Positions 43,447-52,915 are shown, numbered from the stretch's first letter. The stretch is DNA of 64,000 bases from Paenarthrobacter aurescens TC1 (GCA_000014925.1 CP000474.1:4216001-4280000), one strand, 5' to 3'. Notes: generated from the sequence alone by a model not told the origin. Made by a program: numbers and translations.

Positions 43447-44524
43447 GATCCGCACCGCCTTGGTTCTCCCCTGGTGCGTGACTGGCTGGTACGTGCCTGG
43501 CTGCTTCCGGACTAGCCGCTACGTGACCGCCCTTTTCAGCGCTCTCCACCGCGGCCGCCAAAGCTGCCCGAACAGTGGCCATTCCACCCGCAACGATGTC
43601 CGGCACCAAACCTGAATCAGCCGAGCCCTTGATGTCCGGCAATGTCCTCGCGAAAAATGCCTCGTTGTCCCTGGCCTGTTTATTGAGGATGGCGATAGCC
43701 TCAGCGGTGGACTTCTGAGGATCATTGAAGACGTCCGGATCTACTTCGATGTGCGAGATGAACCGCTCCTTCAGCAGGTCCACCACCTCACGGTCCCCCG
43801 TCAGGGAGTCCTTGCCCTCCGCCACAACATAATCGAAATGTTCCACGGACCCGGCCCTGCGGAAGAGGTCGATCAGCTGTTGAATGCGGTCACGGATCCG
43901 CTGTTTGTCCTCTGCCTTGCCGGACCTGCCCACGCTCAAGGAAATACGGAATGTACCCTCATTCATGAGGCGCGACGCGCTGTCCAGGACATCAGCCCAC
44001 TCGCCCTCCATGAGCTTCCCGGACAGACGTTCGGCGGGAAGGGCGAACTCGAAACGGCTCACCTCCAGTCGGGTGAGGATTTCCTCGATATCCTCGCGGA
44101 CCACCGGCACCAGGGCTGGCTCAAGCCCCAGCATTCCCTCGAGATACTCGCCCATCCTGGACGCGCGGGGGCCGTTGCCGCTGGTCAGCACAGCGATGAC
44201 ATTCCTCTTCAGGAAGGCAAAGTAGGTGGTCTCCAGCAGATGGTCACCCGGGGCCAACGGCAGAGGCTTCCGCCGCCCGAGCGCATCTCCCACACTCGGA
44301 AGATTGGTGTCCCGTACCCTGTCCAAGAGCAGCACGGGGTGCGGCGACGACGCCACAGCCTGCGCGAGCAACACTGTGCCGTCAACACTAGTGAAGTGCC
44401 GGTCCGTCCCGGCATCCTGGGCCTTCTTCAGCACCTCGGCCACGCGGCGCGCCGGAAATGGCCGGCTGAGCCCGTCACCGTTCAGCTGCTCGATCCGCCA
44501 GAACTGCACACTGCGCCGTGCCAT
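43427..44524 (-). CDS. Cytosolic protein of unknown function coupled to a membrane protein
   Basis: A 365-residue soluble protein. No family recognised with confidence. N-terminal SVQFWRIEQLNG and VLLLDRVRDTNLPSVGD, a middle ETTYFAFLKRNVIAVLTSGNGPRASRMGEYLEGML, then a second alpha/beta part with FRISLSVGRSGKAEDKQRIRDRIQQLIDLFR and ISHIEVDPDVFNDPQKS. The last about 50 residues are low-complexity. GGGGAGGG precedes the ATG. Gene order and overlap with the membrane gene suggest one two-component unit. Layout recalls but does not match the Kiwa pair (KwaA membrane, KwaB cytosolic). Confidence 0.8.
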   Translation of the reverse strand: MARRSVQFWRIEQLNGDGLSRPFPARRVAEVLKKAQDAGTDRHFTSVDGTVLLAQAVASSPHPVLLLDRVRDTNLPSVGDALGRRKPLPLAPGDHLLETTYFAFLKRNVIAVLTSGNGPRASRMGEYLEGMLGLEPALVPVVREDIEEILTRLEVSRFEFALPAERLSGKLMEGEWADVLDSASRLMNEGTFRISLSVGRSGKAEDKQRIRDRIQQLIDLFRRAGSVEHFDYVVAEGKDSLTGDREVVDLLKERFISHIEVDPDVFNDPQKSTAEAIAILNKQARDNEAFFARTLPDIKGSADSGLVPDIVAGGMATVRAALAAAVESAEKGGHVAASPEAARHVPASHAPGENQGGADHELVRG

Positions 44525-44628
44525 GGACCCTCCCCTCGTCTTCCGTGACCCACGCTATCGGCGAGGTCCGACATTAAAGCCGAGTGCCGCCGTCGAGCCT
44601 TTCAGCTACCTCACAAGCTGTACCGGGC

Positions 44629-45477
44629 TCACAAGCTGTATTTGGGCCCCGGGGCGAACAGCGAGTCCATCTCATCGTGGCTGCGCGTCCCGGCCAAGCC
44701 CGCCCAATTGCCATCGTCCAGGATTTCCTTAGCCACCCGGGCCACCTTGGCGTAGGCCGCCTTGGCTGCGTTCCCGCCGATGCTGACGCGACGAACCCCG
44801 GCGTCGTGCAGTTCCAAGGGCGAGGGATCTCCGACGCCCGCCAAAGCGTTGAGCGGCGCCGGAATCCGGCTGGACAGCTCATGCAGGGCATGCAAATCCA
44901 CGACGCCGGGTACAAAGACTCCGTCCGCGCCCGCAGTCAGGTAGGCCTCGGCGCGCCGCAAGGTCTCGTCAAAGGCCGCGTCGGGGAACTGACCTGACAG
45001 GTAGGTGTCCGTGCGGGCGTTGATGAACAGCGGTATACCGCGATCGTCCGCAACAGCACGGATCAAGGCAAGGCGGCGTGACTGTTCCGCGATGTCAGTC
45101 AGCGGCTCCACGGCGGAGTCTTCAATGTTGATCCCCACAGCGCCCGCGTCCAGGACGGCGTGGACAGTGGCGCGGAGTTCGTCATCGGTGCGTCCGTAGC
45201 CCGTCTCGATGTCTGCCGACACCGGCAACCGGGTAGCCCCAACCACTCGACCGAGCGCGGCCATTGCCAAGCCCCACGGCACGTGGTCCCCGTCCCGGAA
45301 CCCCAGGCTCCAGGAGACGGCCGAGCTGGAGGTGGCAATCGCCGTCGCACCTGCCTCCTCCACAACGCGGGCGGAAGCCGCGTCCCAGACGTTCACCAAC
45401 ACCAGAGGCGTTGGCCCGGCGTCGTGAAGTTTGTGGAAGTTTTCGGCCTTGGTCACGGGTCCCCGGTGCGCTGTCAT
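44629..45477 (-). CDS. Isocitrate lyase/PEP mutase family protein
   Basis: A 282-residue TIM-barrel enzyme of the ICL/PEP-mutase superfamily. NVWDAASARVVEEAGATAIATSS is the conserved start, PVSADIETGYG the Mg-binding segment, and GINIEDSAV plus FINARTDTYL follow. The lyase-specific KKCGH loop is missing, so it is closer to phosphonate mutases, oxaloacetate decarboxylases or 2-methylisocitrate-lyase-like enzymes. Substrate unknown. Divergent from an aminotransferase. Confidence 0.85.
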   Translation of the reverse strand: MTAHRGPVTKAENFHKLHDAGPTPLVLVNVWDAASARVVEEAGATAIATSSSAVSWSLGFRDGDHVPWGLAMAALGRVVGATRLPVSADIETGYGRTDDELRATVHAVLDAGAVGINIEDSAVEPLTDIAEQSRRLALIRAVADDRGIPLFINARTDTYLSGQFPDAAFDETLRRAEAYLTAGADGVFVPGVVDLHALHELSSRIPAPLNALAGVGDPSPLELHDAGVRRVSIGGNAAKAAYAKVARVAKEILDDGNWAGLAGTRSHDEMDSLFAPGPKYSL

Positions 45478-45548
45478 AGCTACATTCCAGCCCTTCCCGA
45501 TCCCGGCGTAAAGCTTGGCCTGCGAAAATGGGACGATTCGAAAACAAC

Positions 45549-45567
45549 TGTTGCCTCTTTAGCAACA
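45549..45567. promoter_or_regulatory. Inverted repeat before the aminotransferase gene
   Basis: TGTTGC (45549-45554) and GCAACA (45562-45567) flank CTCTTTA, ending 20 nt before the GTG start. It is an operator or leader hairpin candidate in the divergent region. Confidence 0.4.
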
Positions 45568-45587
45568 TCGAGGAGTATCCTGTCACT

Positions 45588-46895
45588 GTGACCCACGAAA
45601 CATTGGATGCCGGCGCAACGCTGCCCGCTGAAGCCATCGACGCCATTGAGCGGGCCGCCACGGCCGCCCACCCGCACGAGGAATTGTTCTCCGCGCGGGC
45701 CGCCAACATCAAGCAGTCCGCAGTCCGGGATGTCTTCGACATCTCCATGCAGCCGGGCCTTGTCTCCCTCGCTGGAGGCAACCCCTACCTGCAGTCGCTG
45801 CCGCTGGAGAAGCTGGGCCAGACCGCTGCCCGGATCATCGCAGAAGAGGGCATGACTGCCCTGCAGTACGGTGGCGGCCAAGGCACCGAAGAACTCCGCC
45901 AGCAGATCTGCCAGATCATGGCAGCCGAGGGAATCACGGACGCGCTCCCCGAAAACGTCGTCATCACCGCGGGATCGCAGTCCGCACAGGATGTCGCCAC
46001 CAAGGTCTTCTGCAACCCCGGCGATGTTGTCCTGGTGGAGAACCCCACGTACGTGGGCGCCCTGAACACGTTCGAGGCGTACCAAGTGCAGGTGGAACCT
46101 GTGGAAATGGACGACGACGGCCTGGTACCCGAGCTGCTTGAAGCCAGGATCGCGGCACTCCAGTCCGAGGGAAAGAACATCAAGTTCCTCTACACGATCC
46201 CCAACTTCAACAACCCTTCCGGGATCACCCTGGCCGCGGAACGCAGGCAACGGATCGTCGATATATGCCGTGAGGCAAATATCATTGTCCTGGAGGACAA
46301 TCCCTACGGACTCCTGCGGTTCGACGGTCACCCCATCGCGCCGATGCGGGCCGCCAACCCGGACGACGTCATCTACCTTGGCTCATTCTCCAAAATATTT
46401 GCCCCCGGACTGCGCATTGGCTGGGCCCTGGTTCCCGCCCACCTGCAGCGTCGTTTCTACTTGGCATCCGAAGCCGTCACCCTCTGCCCGCCGCCGCTGA
46501 ACCAAATGCTCGTCTCGGCATACCTGCGCGACTACGACTGGGAAGGGCAGATCGACACCTACCGGGCCCTCTACGCGGAACGCTGCAAAGCACTCCTTTC
46601 CGCACTGGAGGAGCACATGCCTGCGGGGCTCACCTGGACACGCCCGGATGGTGGCTTCTTTGTTTGGGTCACGCTGCCTGAAGGCGTGGACACCTATCCC
46701 CTGCTCGGGAAAGCCATCGATGCCGGCGTCGTCTTCATCCCGGGGGCAGCCTTCTCCCCTGCCGACGGCCCCTCCAACAAGCTGCGACTCGCCTTCAGCG
46801 CGGTACCGCCGGATACGATAGCGGAAGGTGTCCGCCGATTGGCCCCTGTCCTGGCGGATGCCATTGAAGCTACCAATGAAGGAGCACCACAATGA
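45588..46895 (+). CDS. PLP-dependent aminotransferase (class I/II, LysN-like)
   Basis: A 435-residue fold-type I aminotransferase. QYGGGQGTEELRQQI, VVITAGSQSAQDVATKVF, NFNNPSGITLAAERR and the PLP Lys in YLGSFSKIFAPGLRIGW, then the late GGFFVWVTLPEGVDT, match the alpha-aminoadipate/KAT-like group that also forms MocR C-domains. No HTH is present, so it is a free enzyme. Start GTG 45588 with AGGAG 12 nt upstream. Coupled by ATGA overlap to a universal stress protein. Donor amino acid unknown. Confidence 0.87.
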   Translation: MTHETLDAGATLPAEAIDAIERAATAAHPHEELFSARAANIKQSAVRDVFDISMQPGLVSLAGGNPYLQSLPLEKLGQTAARIIAEEGMTALQYGGGQGTEELRQQICQIMAAEGITDALPENVVITAGSQSAQDVATKVFCNPGDVVLVENPTYVGALNTFEAYQVQVEPVEMDDDGLVPELLEARIAALQSEGKNIKFLYTIPNFNNPSGITLAAERRQRIVDICREANIIVLEDNPYGLLRFDGHPIAPMRAANPDDVIYLGSFSKIFAPGLRIGWALVPAHLQRRFYLASEAVTLCPPPLNQMLVSAYLRDYDWEGQIDTYRALYAERCKALLSALEEHMPAGLTWTRPDGGFFVWVTLPEGVDTYPLLGKAIDAGVVFIPGAAFSPADGPSNKLRLAFSAVPPDTIAEGVRRLAPVLADAIEATNEGAPQ

Positions 46896-47320
46896 CCGGA
46901 GTTGTGATCGTCGGAGTAGACGGCAGCGAAACGGCGATGAGGGCGGCGCAGACTGCCCAGCAGTTGGCAATCGGCCTCGGCGCCAGCCTTCGAGTGGTCA
47001 GCGCTTTCGACAGCAACCGAACAGAGGTTGTTGAGATCGGCACCGATAAGTGGATTGTCTCCGACGCCGCCGAAGCTGAGGCTGTGGCCCGTGCCGTAGC
47101 CGAGCGCCTGGCAGATGACCGCCTCGAGATCACCTACTCCGCGGCCCGCGGCAAACCGGGTGAAGCTTTGGTCAAGGAAGCTGAAGTACAGGATGCCCGC
47201 CTGATCGTGGTGGGGAACCGTCGGATGCAGGGCCTGGGTCGCGTCCTCGGGAGCGTAGCCAACACCGTTGCACACACCGCACCCTGCGACGTGTACATCG
47301 CCAAGACCGACCAGCCGTAA
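46892..47320 (+). CDS. Universal stress protein (UspA family)
   Basis: A 142-residue single-domain Usp. Start VVIVGVDGSETAMRA and the ATP-binding GNRRMQGLGRVLGSVANTVAHTAPCDV (G-2x-G-9x-S) are diagnostic. Its ATG overlaps the aminotransferase stop by 4 nt. Binds ATP and helps survive starvation or hypoxia in actinobacteria; role beside an aminotransferase unclear. Confidence 0.95.
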   Translation: MTGVVIVGVDGSETAMRAAQTAQQLAIGLGASLRVVSAFDSNRTEVVEIGTDKWIVSDAAEAEAVARAVAERLADDRLEITYSAARGKPGEALVKEAEVQDARLIVVGNRRMQGLGRVLGSVANTVAHTAPCDVYIAKTDQP

Positions 47321-47336
47321 CGCGAGCTGAATCACG

Positions 47337-47364
47337 TCGCCGGGTGGGGAGCCTCACCCGGCGA
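47337..47364 (+). terminator. Hairpin after the universal stress protein gene
   Basis: TCGCCGGGTG (47337-47346) pairs with CACCCGGCGA (47355-47364), 17 nt after the stop codon. Confidence 0.75.
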
Positions 47365-47466
47365 TTGGCGTAATTTGAGCCAAACCCCGGAAGTCATCGT
47401 TATAAAATCGAGATGCCCCCAATGGCGCGTGCCACCTCCATTTACTGACTTCAGGGGATCATCTTC

Positions 47467-47805
47467 TTGCTTACTTTGCAGCCGCGCCAGCGCGTGGGAC
47501 ACGACATCCTGCTTGCCCGCCACGGCAACCACATCAGCACCATGCGCTACGACCGAACCAACGATCGCATCATCGCCATGCTCGACGACGGCTCCTGGGA
47601 CAGCGCCCCCAACATGATCACTCCCGGCCTTGATATGCCGGAGACCATCAGCAGCGTTTTCCGCAAGGATTGGCGCTTCCTCTCCTTGGCCTGCGTTGCC
47701 ATGGTCACCGTTGCCGCCCTCGCGATGGGCATCAGTGTCGAGATGGCAAACAACATGTCCACGACGGAACTTCAGGCACTGCTGGTCAGCTACCCGGCCT
47801 TCTAG
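47467..47805 (+). CDS. Small single-pass membrane protein, unknown
   Basis: A 112-residue protein: a polar N-terminal part with RIIAMLDDGSWDSAPNMITPGLDMPETISSVFRKDW, one TM helix (FLSLACVAMVTVAALAMGISV, about 72-92) and a short tail. No family recognised. TTG at 47467 with AGGGGA upstream; ATG at 47542 is an alternative. TATAAAAT at 47401-47408 upstream may be a -10. Its end overlaps the converging permease gene by 20 nt. Confidence 0.6.
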   Translation: MLTLQPRQRVGHDILLARHGNHISTMRYDRTNDRIIAMLDDGSWDSAPNMITPGLDMPETISSVFRKDWRFLSLACVAMVTVAALAMGISVEMANNMSTTELQALLVSYPAF

Positions 47806-49216
47806 CGCCTTCCCGTTCCCACGGTTTAGGCCCCGCGGGGAGCGCATCCTCATCGGCGACCAAGCTGTCGTCGAACGTGAGAGCTACCTGCCCTCCCGAC
47901 TTCCGCCTGCGCACCAGGAAAATAACGGCTCCTACTGCAAGCCACGCGGCGCCCAGCAGGTACGTGAACCAGGCCAGCGAAGTCCAAAGCCAGGCGATGA
48001 AGGCAAAACCCAGCACCGGCATGACCAAGTTGCGCATGGTCCCCGCTGTTCCCCGCTTCCGCAGGTCAAAAAAGACCACCTTGATGGTTGCCAGGTTCAC
48101 CACGGCGAAGGCCACCAGAGCTCCGAAGTTGATCATGTACACCGCCTGTTCCAGCGTGATGACAAGGGCGATCAAGGACACCGCGGAGACAAGCGTTGCC
48201 GCGAAGTATGGGGTTCGGAACCGTGGGTGCAGCCTTGCCAAGGCCCCGGGCAGGATCCCGTCCCTGCCCATGGCGTAGATGACGCGACTGACGCTCATCT
48301 GGGCAGCAGTACCGCAAAGGACCAACCCGCCAAGGTTCACGATCACGAATACCACCATGAGCACATCGCCTCCTGCGCGCTGCATGAGTTCGGTCCCCGC
48401 AGCATCGAGGTTCTCGATTGACCTCCACTCGGGAGCGATGAGACTACCGGCCACGGAAAACAGGGTGTATCCCAGGCCAGCAAACAGCGTGGACAGGATG
48501 ATGCCCCGCGGCACATCGCGCTGCGGATTGCGTGTCTCTTCGGAAAGGGTGGACACGCCATCGAATCCCAGGAAGGCGAAGGCCACAATGGCCGCGGCCG
48601 CCATCACCGGCGCAATCCCACCCTCCCCCGGGGTCAGAGGCCGGGCAAGATTGTCGAAGGACAGGTCCGGGGCGTTAACCACAGCCAGGACAAGGAACAC
48701 CAGAATCACCAGAACCGAGGCCGCCACCACCACGATGTTCATCTTCTTGATCCATGCAACGCCGATCACGCTGAAGAGCCCCACCACCAAAAGGCAAAGC
48801 AGGACGGCGAGCTGCGGCGCTATGACGGGCACCAGGCTATTGAGGTACAGGCCGAAGAGCAGGAAGTTCACCATCGGCAGGAACAAATAGTCCAGCATCA
48901 TGGCCCAACCCACCAGGAACCCCACTGGGCTTCCGAACGCACGGGAGGCGTAGGCGTAAGCTCCACCGGTTACGGGGACGTGCCTGGCCATCTGGCCATA
49001 ACTATGCGCGGTGAACAGCATCGCCACCAGCGCAGCGACGTAAGCGGCCGGTAGGTGCCCGTCGCTGATCTCGGTCCCCGCACCGTAGACCGCCACCACG
49101 GACAGGATGCCCATGGAGGTCAGGCCAAACGCGATGAGCGACGGTAGGCCCAGAACGCGTCTGAGCGTAGGGACCGCTGCCGGGCCATCCATTGTGCTTC
49201 TTCCAGTGATGGTCAT
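47786..49216 (-). CDS. APC superfamily amino acid/amine permease
   Basis: A 476-residue, about 12-TM APC permease. GLPSLIAFGLTSMGILSVVAVYGAGTEISDGHLPAAYVAA is the family TM1 region (GxxxxxG type), followed by HVPVTGGAYAYASRAFGSPVGFLVGWAMMLDYLFLP and FAFLGFDGVSTLSEETRNPQRDVPRGI. Similar to putrescine/amine and nucleobase-linked APC transporters. GAGGAGAACCC before the ATG. Divergent from a CodA-like amidohydrolase, so it may import that enzyme's substrate. Confidence 0.88.
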   Translation of the reverse strand: MTITGRSTMDGPAAVPTLRRVLGLPSLIAFGLTSMGILSVVAVYGAGTEISDGHLPAAYVAALVAMLFTAHSYGQMARHVPVTGGAYAYASRAFGSPVGFLVGWAMMLDYLFLPMVNFLLFGLYLNSLVPVIAPQLAVLLCLLVVGLFSVIGVAWIKKMNIVVVAASVLVILVFLVLAVVNAPDLSFDNLARPLTPGEGGIAPVMAAAAIVAFAFLGFDGVSTLSEETRNPQRDVPRGIILSTLFAGLGYTLFSVAGSLIAPEWRSIENLDAAGTELMQRAGGDVLMVVFVIVNLGGLVLCGTAAQMSVSRVIYAMGRDGILPGALARLHPRFRTPYFAATLVSAVSLIALVITLEQAVYMINFGALVAFAVVNLATIKVVFFDLRKRGTAGTMRNLVMPVLGFAFIAWLWTSLAWFTYLLGAAWLAVGAVIFLVRRRKSGGQVALTFDDSLVADEDALPAGPKPWEREGARRPGS

Positions 49217-49295
49217 GGGTTCTCCTCGATGCGATGCGGGTCACATAAATGAATGTTGTTCATTAGAGTAAGTCGCCGCATGGTCCATGTACAGC

Positions 49296-49401
49296 TTTGG
49301 TATCCCAAAAGTTCTTGAATGACGACTCCCCGCGATCATGCTTGGCCTGATTGCAGGACCTTGGGTGGAAACTTCTCTGGGGGCTGGATGTTTGGTATAC
49401 C
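49296..49401. promoter_or_regulatory. Two TTTGGTAT-type sites in the permease/amidohydrolase promoter region
   Basis: TTTGG-TATC-CCAAA (49296-49309) is a perfect inverted repeat, and TTTGGTATACC (49391-49401) carries the GGTATACC core typical of GntR/FadR-type operators. They lie about 80 and 175 nt from the permease start and 28 nt before the amidohydrolase start, fitting common control by a regulator outside the window. Confidence 0.55.
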
Positions 49402-49428
49402 TGAAATGAGTACAGCGAAAGGACTCCG

Positions 49429-50526
49429 ATGACTGGACCAGCGTTAAAAATCAGCAGTAGGGGCGAGCCTCCCTATGGACGGGGTCTCATGATCACGCCT
49501 GGTTTCGTCGACGTGCACATCCACCCGGACAAAACCACCTGGGGCTCCGGCTGGATGTCCCGCGTACCAGCGCAAACACTGACGGACATCATAGGGAACG
49601 ATCTCCGGGCACAGCTCGCGTTTCAGGACAGCGTCGAGGACCGAGCTTATGCCTTGATGAGCCATGCCGTCCTCAACGGGACCATGGCCATGCGGGCGCA
49701 CGTGGATGTGGGACCGCAAATAGGCCTCAGGAACATGCACGGTGTTCGTGCAGCCGCTGAGCGTTTGGCTCCGTTCCTGCAGGTCCAGGTGGTCGCATTC
49801 CCGCAGTTCGGCCTGCTGAGCAACCCCGGCACACTTGACCTCATGGAGGCTTCCCTGGCGGAAGGGGCAGACCTCGTGGGTGGGATCGATCCGGAGTCGG
49901 TGGACGGCGACCTGCATGGACATCTGGATGCCGTCTATGCGCTGGCCAACAAGCACGGCAGGGACGTGGACATCCACCTGCACGACGTCGGTGCGGACGG
50001 CTTGGCGCAGCTGAGTGTCATCGCTGAACGCACCGTGGCCGAAGGCATGCAAGGGAGAGTCACTATCGGGCACGGTTTTGCTCTCTGCGATGCCTCACAT
50101 CCCGATCTTGGCTCTACGTTGGACGCCATGGCCGAGGCAGGAATCTGGATGGCTACCTGCGCCCTTGGAGCCGATCCCGTACCGGATCTAGACCTTTTTG
50201 AAAAACATGGGGTCAAGGTTGCCCTCGGCTCAGACGGAGTCCGCGATGCCTGGTCTCCGTTCGGCACCGGCAGCATGATGGATCGCGCGCACCTGCTGGG
50301 TTACCGCACAGGAGCCTCCACCGATGCGGAGTTGGAGCGCTGCTTCCGGCTTGCCACATCAGCTGGTGCAGAGCTCATTGGATCAGCCGAGGTGAAGAAC
50401 TTCTCCGGCCCGGAATCCGTTGACCGGCTCGAATTCGCTGCGAACTCCATCCCGGAGCTGGTAGTTGACCGATCCGCTCCACTGAGGGTGGTGCGGGGTG
50501 GCAGAGCTGTGGCCCTCCAAGCTTGA
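49429..50526 (+). CDS. CodA-like metal-dependent amidohydrolase, short N-terminus
   Basis: A 365-residue amidohydrolase of the cytosine deaminase branch. GFVDVHIHPDKT gives the HxH metal ligands, DIHLHDVGADG the following His, IGHGFALCD the third His and LGSDGVRDAWSPFG the Asp. AAAGGA precedes the ATG. Family members usually have about 40 more N-terminal residues forming a small beta sandwich, which this protein lacks while keeping the barrel. Substrate could be a pyrimidine or other cyclic amide; the divergent permease may supply it. Confidence 0.85.
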   Translation: MTGPALKISSRGEPPYGRGLMITPGFVDVHIHPDKTTWGSGWMSRVPAQTLTDIIGNDLRAQLAFQDSVEDRAYALMSHAVLNGTMAMRAHVDVGPQIGLRNMHGVRAAAERLAPFLQVQVVAFPQFGLLSNPGTLDLMEASLAEGADLVGGIDPESVDGDLHGHLDAVYALANKHGRDVDIHLHDVGADGLAQLSVIAERTVAEGMQGRVTIGHGFALCDASHPDLGSTLDAMAEAGIWMATCALGADPVPDLDLFEKHGVKVALGSDGVRDAWSPFGTGSMMDRAHLLGYRTGASTDAELERCFRLATSAGAELIGSAEVKNFSGPESVDRLEFAANSIPELVVDRSAPLRVVRGGRAVALQA

Positions 50527-50537
50527 TCGGACGGCAG

Positions 50538-51257
50538 CTAGAGCATCCACTCCCGCAGCAGCCACCACAGGCCTGCGATCACAACGCCTCCAAACAACGA
50601 GCCTGCAATGACCTGGGCCAAGGTATGGGCCCGCAGGACCAGCCGCGACCAGCCAACAGCCGGCACGAGAAGTAGCAGAGGGAGCCAAGCCGGCCCGAAC
50701 ATGAGGATGGCTATGACCACTGCAGCCGAAAGCGCCGAGGCATGCCCGCTCATTTTCCAGAACGCGCTGACAACCGCCAGTATCCCGATCCCGCCTATGA
50801 GCGCGATGATCATCACCGTGACACCCACTGGACCACTGAGCAAGTGCAGCACGAGCAAACCAACCAGCACTGACACCAGCGTCATCAGAAGCAGCGCGGG
50901 CCGCTGACGGCGGTCACTGACATGGTGGTCCGTGATCCTTCCCAGCTTCACCATCACCAGGACATACGCCAGCGGAAGTACGCAGACGAACATCGCCGCG
51001 AGCAGCCCGAACCATAGGGTGCCCGGGAACCCGGGTTCCGTCGCAGGGCTGATCAGCAGAAGGGCCAACACAACAACGGGTGGCTGGAAAACTTCCGTCA
51101 GCACTCGGGCAACCCTGCGCCACGGCCCTGTCACCAGTTGAGGGGGAACGTGGCCTGTTTGGCCTGTTTCCTCTGTTGCAGTTCCGCACCCGGTTGCTGT
51201 TCCGGTGCCTCTTGCTGTCCCGCTGCCTGGGCCGGACCGGGCATTCTCGTCAGTCAA
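50538..51257 (-). CDS. PAP2 family membrane phosphatase
   Basis: A 239-residue membrane phosphatase with about six TMs. The PAP2 motifs are [14 protein letters not shown] (phosphate-binding Arg region), KMSGHASAL (SGH with catalytic His) and [20 protein letters not shown] (SRxxxxxHxxxD-like; the final Asp is replaced by Gln). Probable TTG start at 51257, overlapping the E2 stop; the longer frame to 51425 is a shadow of that gene. Could act on undecaprenyl pyrophosphate or phosphatidic acid. Confidence 0.8.
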   Translation of the reverse strand: MTDENARSGPGSGTARGTGTATGCGTATEETGQTGHVPPQLVTGPWRRVARVLTEVFQPPVVVLALLLISPATEPGFPGTLWFGLLAAMFVCVLPLAYVLVMVKLGRITDHHVSDRRQRPALLLMTLVSVLVGLLVLHLLSGPVGVTVMIIALIGGIGILAVVSAFWKMSGHASALSAAVVIAILMFGPAWLPLLLLVPAVGWSRLVLRAHTLAQVIAGSLFGGVVIAGLWWLLREWML

Positions 51258-52815
51258 GCAGGAGAGCCGGTTCTTCGAGAATGGAGGCCACGTCCGCCAT
51301 GAAGCGCGCGGACAAATCACCGTCCACCACGCGGTGGTCGAAGGAACCGCCAAGAGTAGTGATCCAGCGCGGGATGACCTCGCCGTCCAAGACCCAAGGC
51401 TTCTGCTTAATGGTTCCGAACGCAATGATGGCTACTTCGCCCGGGTTGATAATGGGCGTTCCTGTATCAATACCGAGTGCGCCGATGTTGGTGACAGTCA
51501 GGCTTCCACCCTGCATCTCAGCCGGCTGTGTCTTCCCTGCCCTGGCCTTGGTTGCCAGCTCATTGAGGGCCAAGGCCAATTCCTTCAGGGACAGATCCTG
51601 GGCATCCTTGATGTTGGGGACCATGAGGCCGCGAGGAGTTGCAGCGGCAATTCCCAGGTTCATGTAGTGCTTCACATGGATCTCCGCGCCGCCTTTACCA
51701 TCGGCGTTGTCCACCCACGTCGCGTTGACGCTGGGGTTGCGTGCGGCGGCCCAAATCACTGCTTTGGCCAAGATGAGCAGGGGCGAAACCTTGATGCCTT
51801 CGAAGTCGCGTGAGACCTTCAGCCGCTTGACGAACTCCATGGTCCTGCTGGCATCCACATCCACGAAAATGCTGACGTGCGGAGCCGAGAAAGCTGAATC
51901 CACCATGGCCTTGGCGGTGGCCTTGCGCACGCCCTTGACCGGCATCCGCTCCACGCGCTGATCCTGCGGCTTCTTGGACGCCCCCCAGAAGCTGTCCGCT
52001 TGGTCATGCTCAGCATCACGTTGGGCCTGATAGCTCACCAGGTCCTCGCGGGTCACTTCACCGCGTTGGCCGGTAGCCACCACATCAGCGAGGTCGATTC
52101 CCAGATCGCGGGCGAATTTGCGCACAGGAGGTTTTGCAAGGACCTTGTTGACCAGACCACTGATGGTTCCGCTGATAGCGGCACCGCGGGAGGCAGCAGC
52201 CTGCGGCGCTTCGGCTGTGACGGGTTGCGCTTGAGCGGCAGGCGTCTGGGTGACGGGCGCGACGCCGGCGGCTGCCGCCGTCGTGCGGTGTGCAGCAGGA
52301 GTTTCTGCTGCCTTGGCTTCCAGTGCGGCTTGGTGGTCCTGGACAGTACCTTCTGCGTTCTCCTCGACCGTAGCTGCCTCAACCACCGGCCCAGCCGGGC
52401 GTTTGCGCGCACGGCGTTTGACGGCGTCAGCCTTGGGCCCGGAACCGACCAACGGGCCGCCTGCCGGACGGTTGTCGTCGCCTTCGTCGTCGACCAGCAA
52501 CTTTCCGTAGAGGGGCATCTCGACGGCGGGTGCCTCCGGGGCAACCGGCGTCACGGGTGCGGCATCCCCATCCTGTCCTTCCGAAACAGCGATGATCGCC
52601 GTGCCGACCTCCACTGTGATGCCTTCCTCCACCAGCAGCTCAGTGACAGTGCCTGCGAAAGGCGAGGGCAGCTCAACGAGGGACTTGGCGGTCTCGATCT
52701 CGCACAGGACATCGTTGATGGCAACGACGTCCCCCGGCTTGACCTTCCAAGCCACTACCTCGGCCTCGGTCAGGCCTTCGCCAACGTCCGGCAGGTTGAA
52801 TTTCTTTACAGTCAC
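51250..52815 (-). CDS. bkdC: Branched-chain keto-acid dehydrogenase E2 (acyltransferase)
   Basis: A 521-residue dihydrolipoamide acyltransferase. Lipoyl domain with Lys44 in [14 protein letters not shown], a long Ala/Pro linker, a peripheral-subunit binding domain [32 protein letters not shown] (about 233-264), and the catalytic domain with His494/Asp498 in [17 protein letters not shown]. It follows the E1 genes by 100 nt. E3 is not in the window. Confidence 0.93.
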   Translation of the reverse strand: MTVKKFNLPDVGEGLTEAEVVAWKVKPGDVVAINDVLCEIETAKSLVELPSPFAGTVTELLVEEGITVEVGTAIIAVSEGQDGDAAPVTPVAPEAPAVEMPLYGKLLVDDEGDDNRPAGGPLVGSGPKADAVKRRARKRPAGPVVEAATVEENAEGTVQDHQAALEAKAAETPAAHRTTAAAAGVAPVTQTPAAQAQPVTAEAPQAAASRGAAISGTISGLVNKVLAKPPVRKFARDLGIDLADVVATGQRGEVTREDLVSYQAQRDAEHDQADSFWGASKKPQDQRVERMPVKGVRKATAKAMVDSAFSAPHVSIFVDVDASRTMEFVKRLKVSRDFEGIKVSPLLILAKAVIWAAARNPSVNATWVDNADGKGGAEIHVKHYMNLGIAAATPRGLMVPNIKDAQDLSLKELALALNELATKARAGKTQPAEMQGGSLTVTNIGALGIDTGTPIINPGEVAIIAFGTIKQKPWVLDGEVIPRWITTLGGSFDHRVVDGDLSARFMADVASILEEPALLLD

Positions 52816-52915
52816 AGTGGTCCTCGATTTCCGGTTACCCGGCAGCGAAGCCGGGCTGGATCAGGGCGGTTAGTAGGACGGCGGTGAACAGGCGGTCCTG
52901 GTGGAACCGGCAGTT

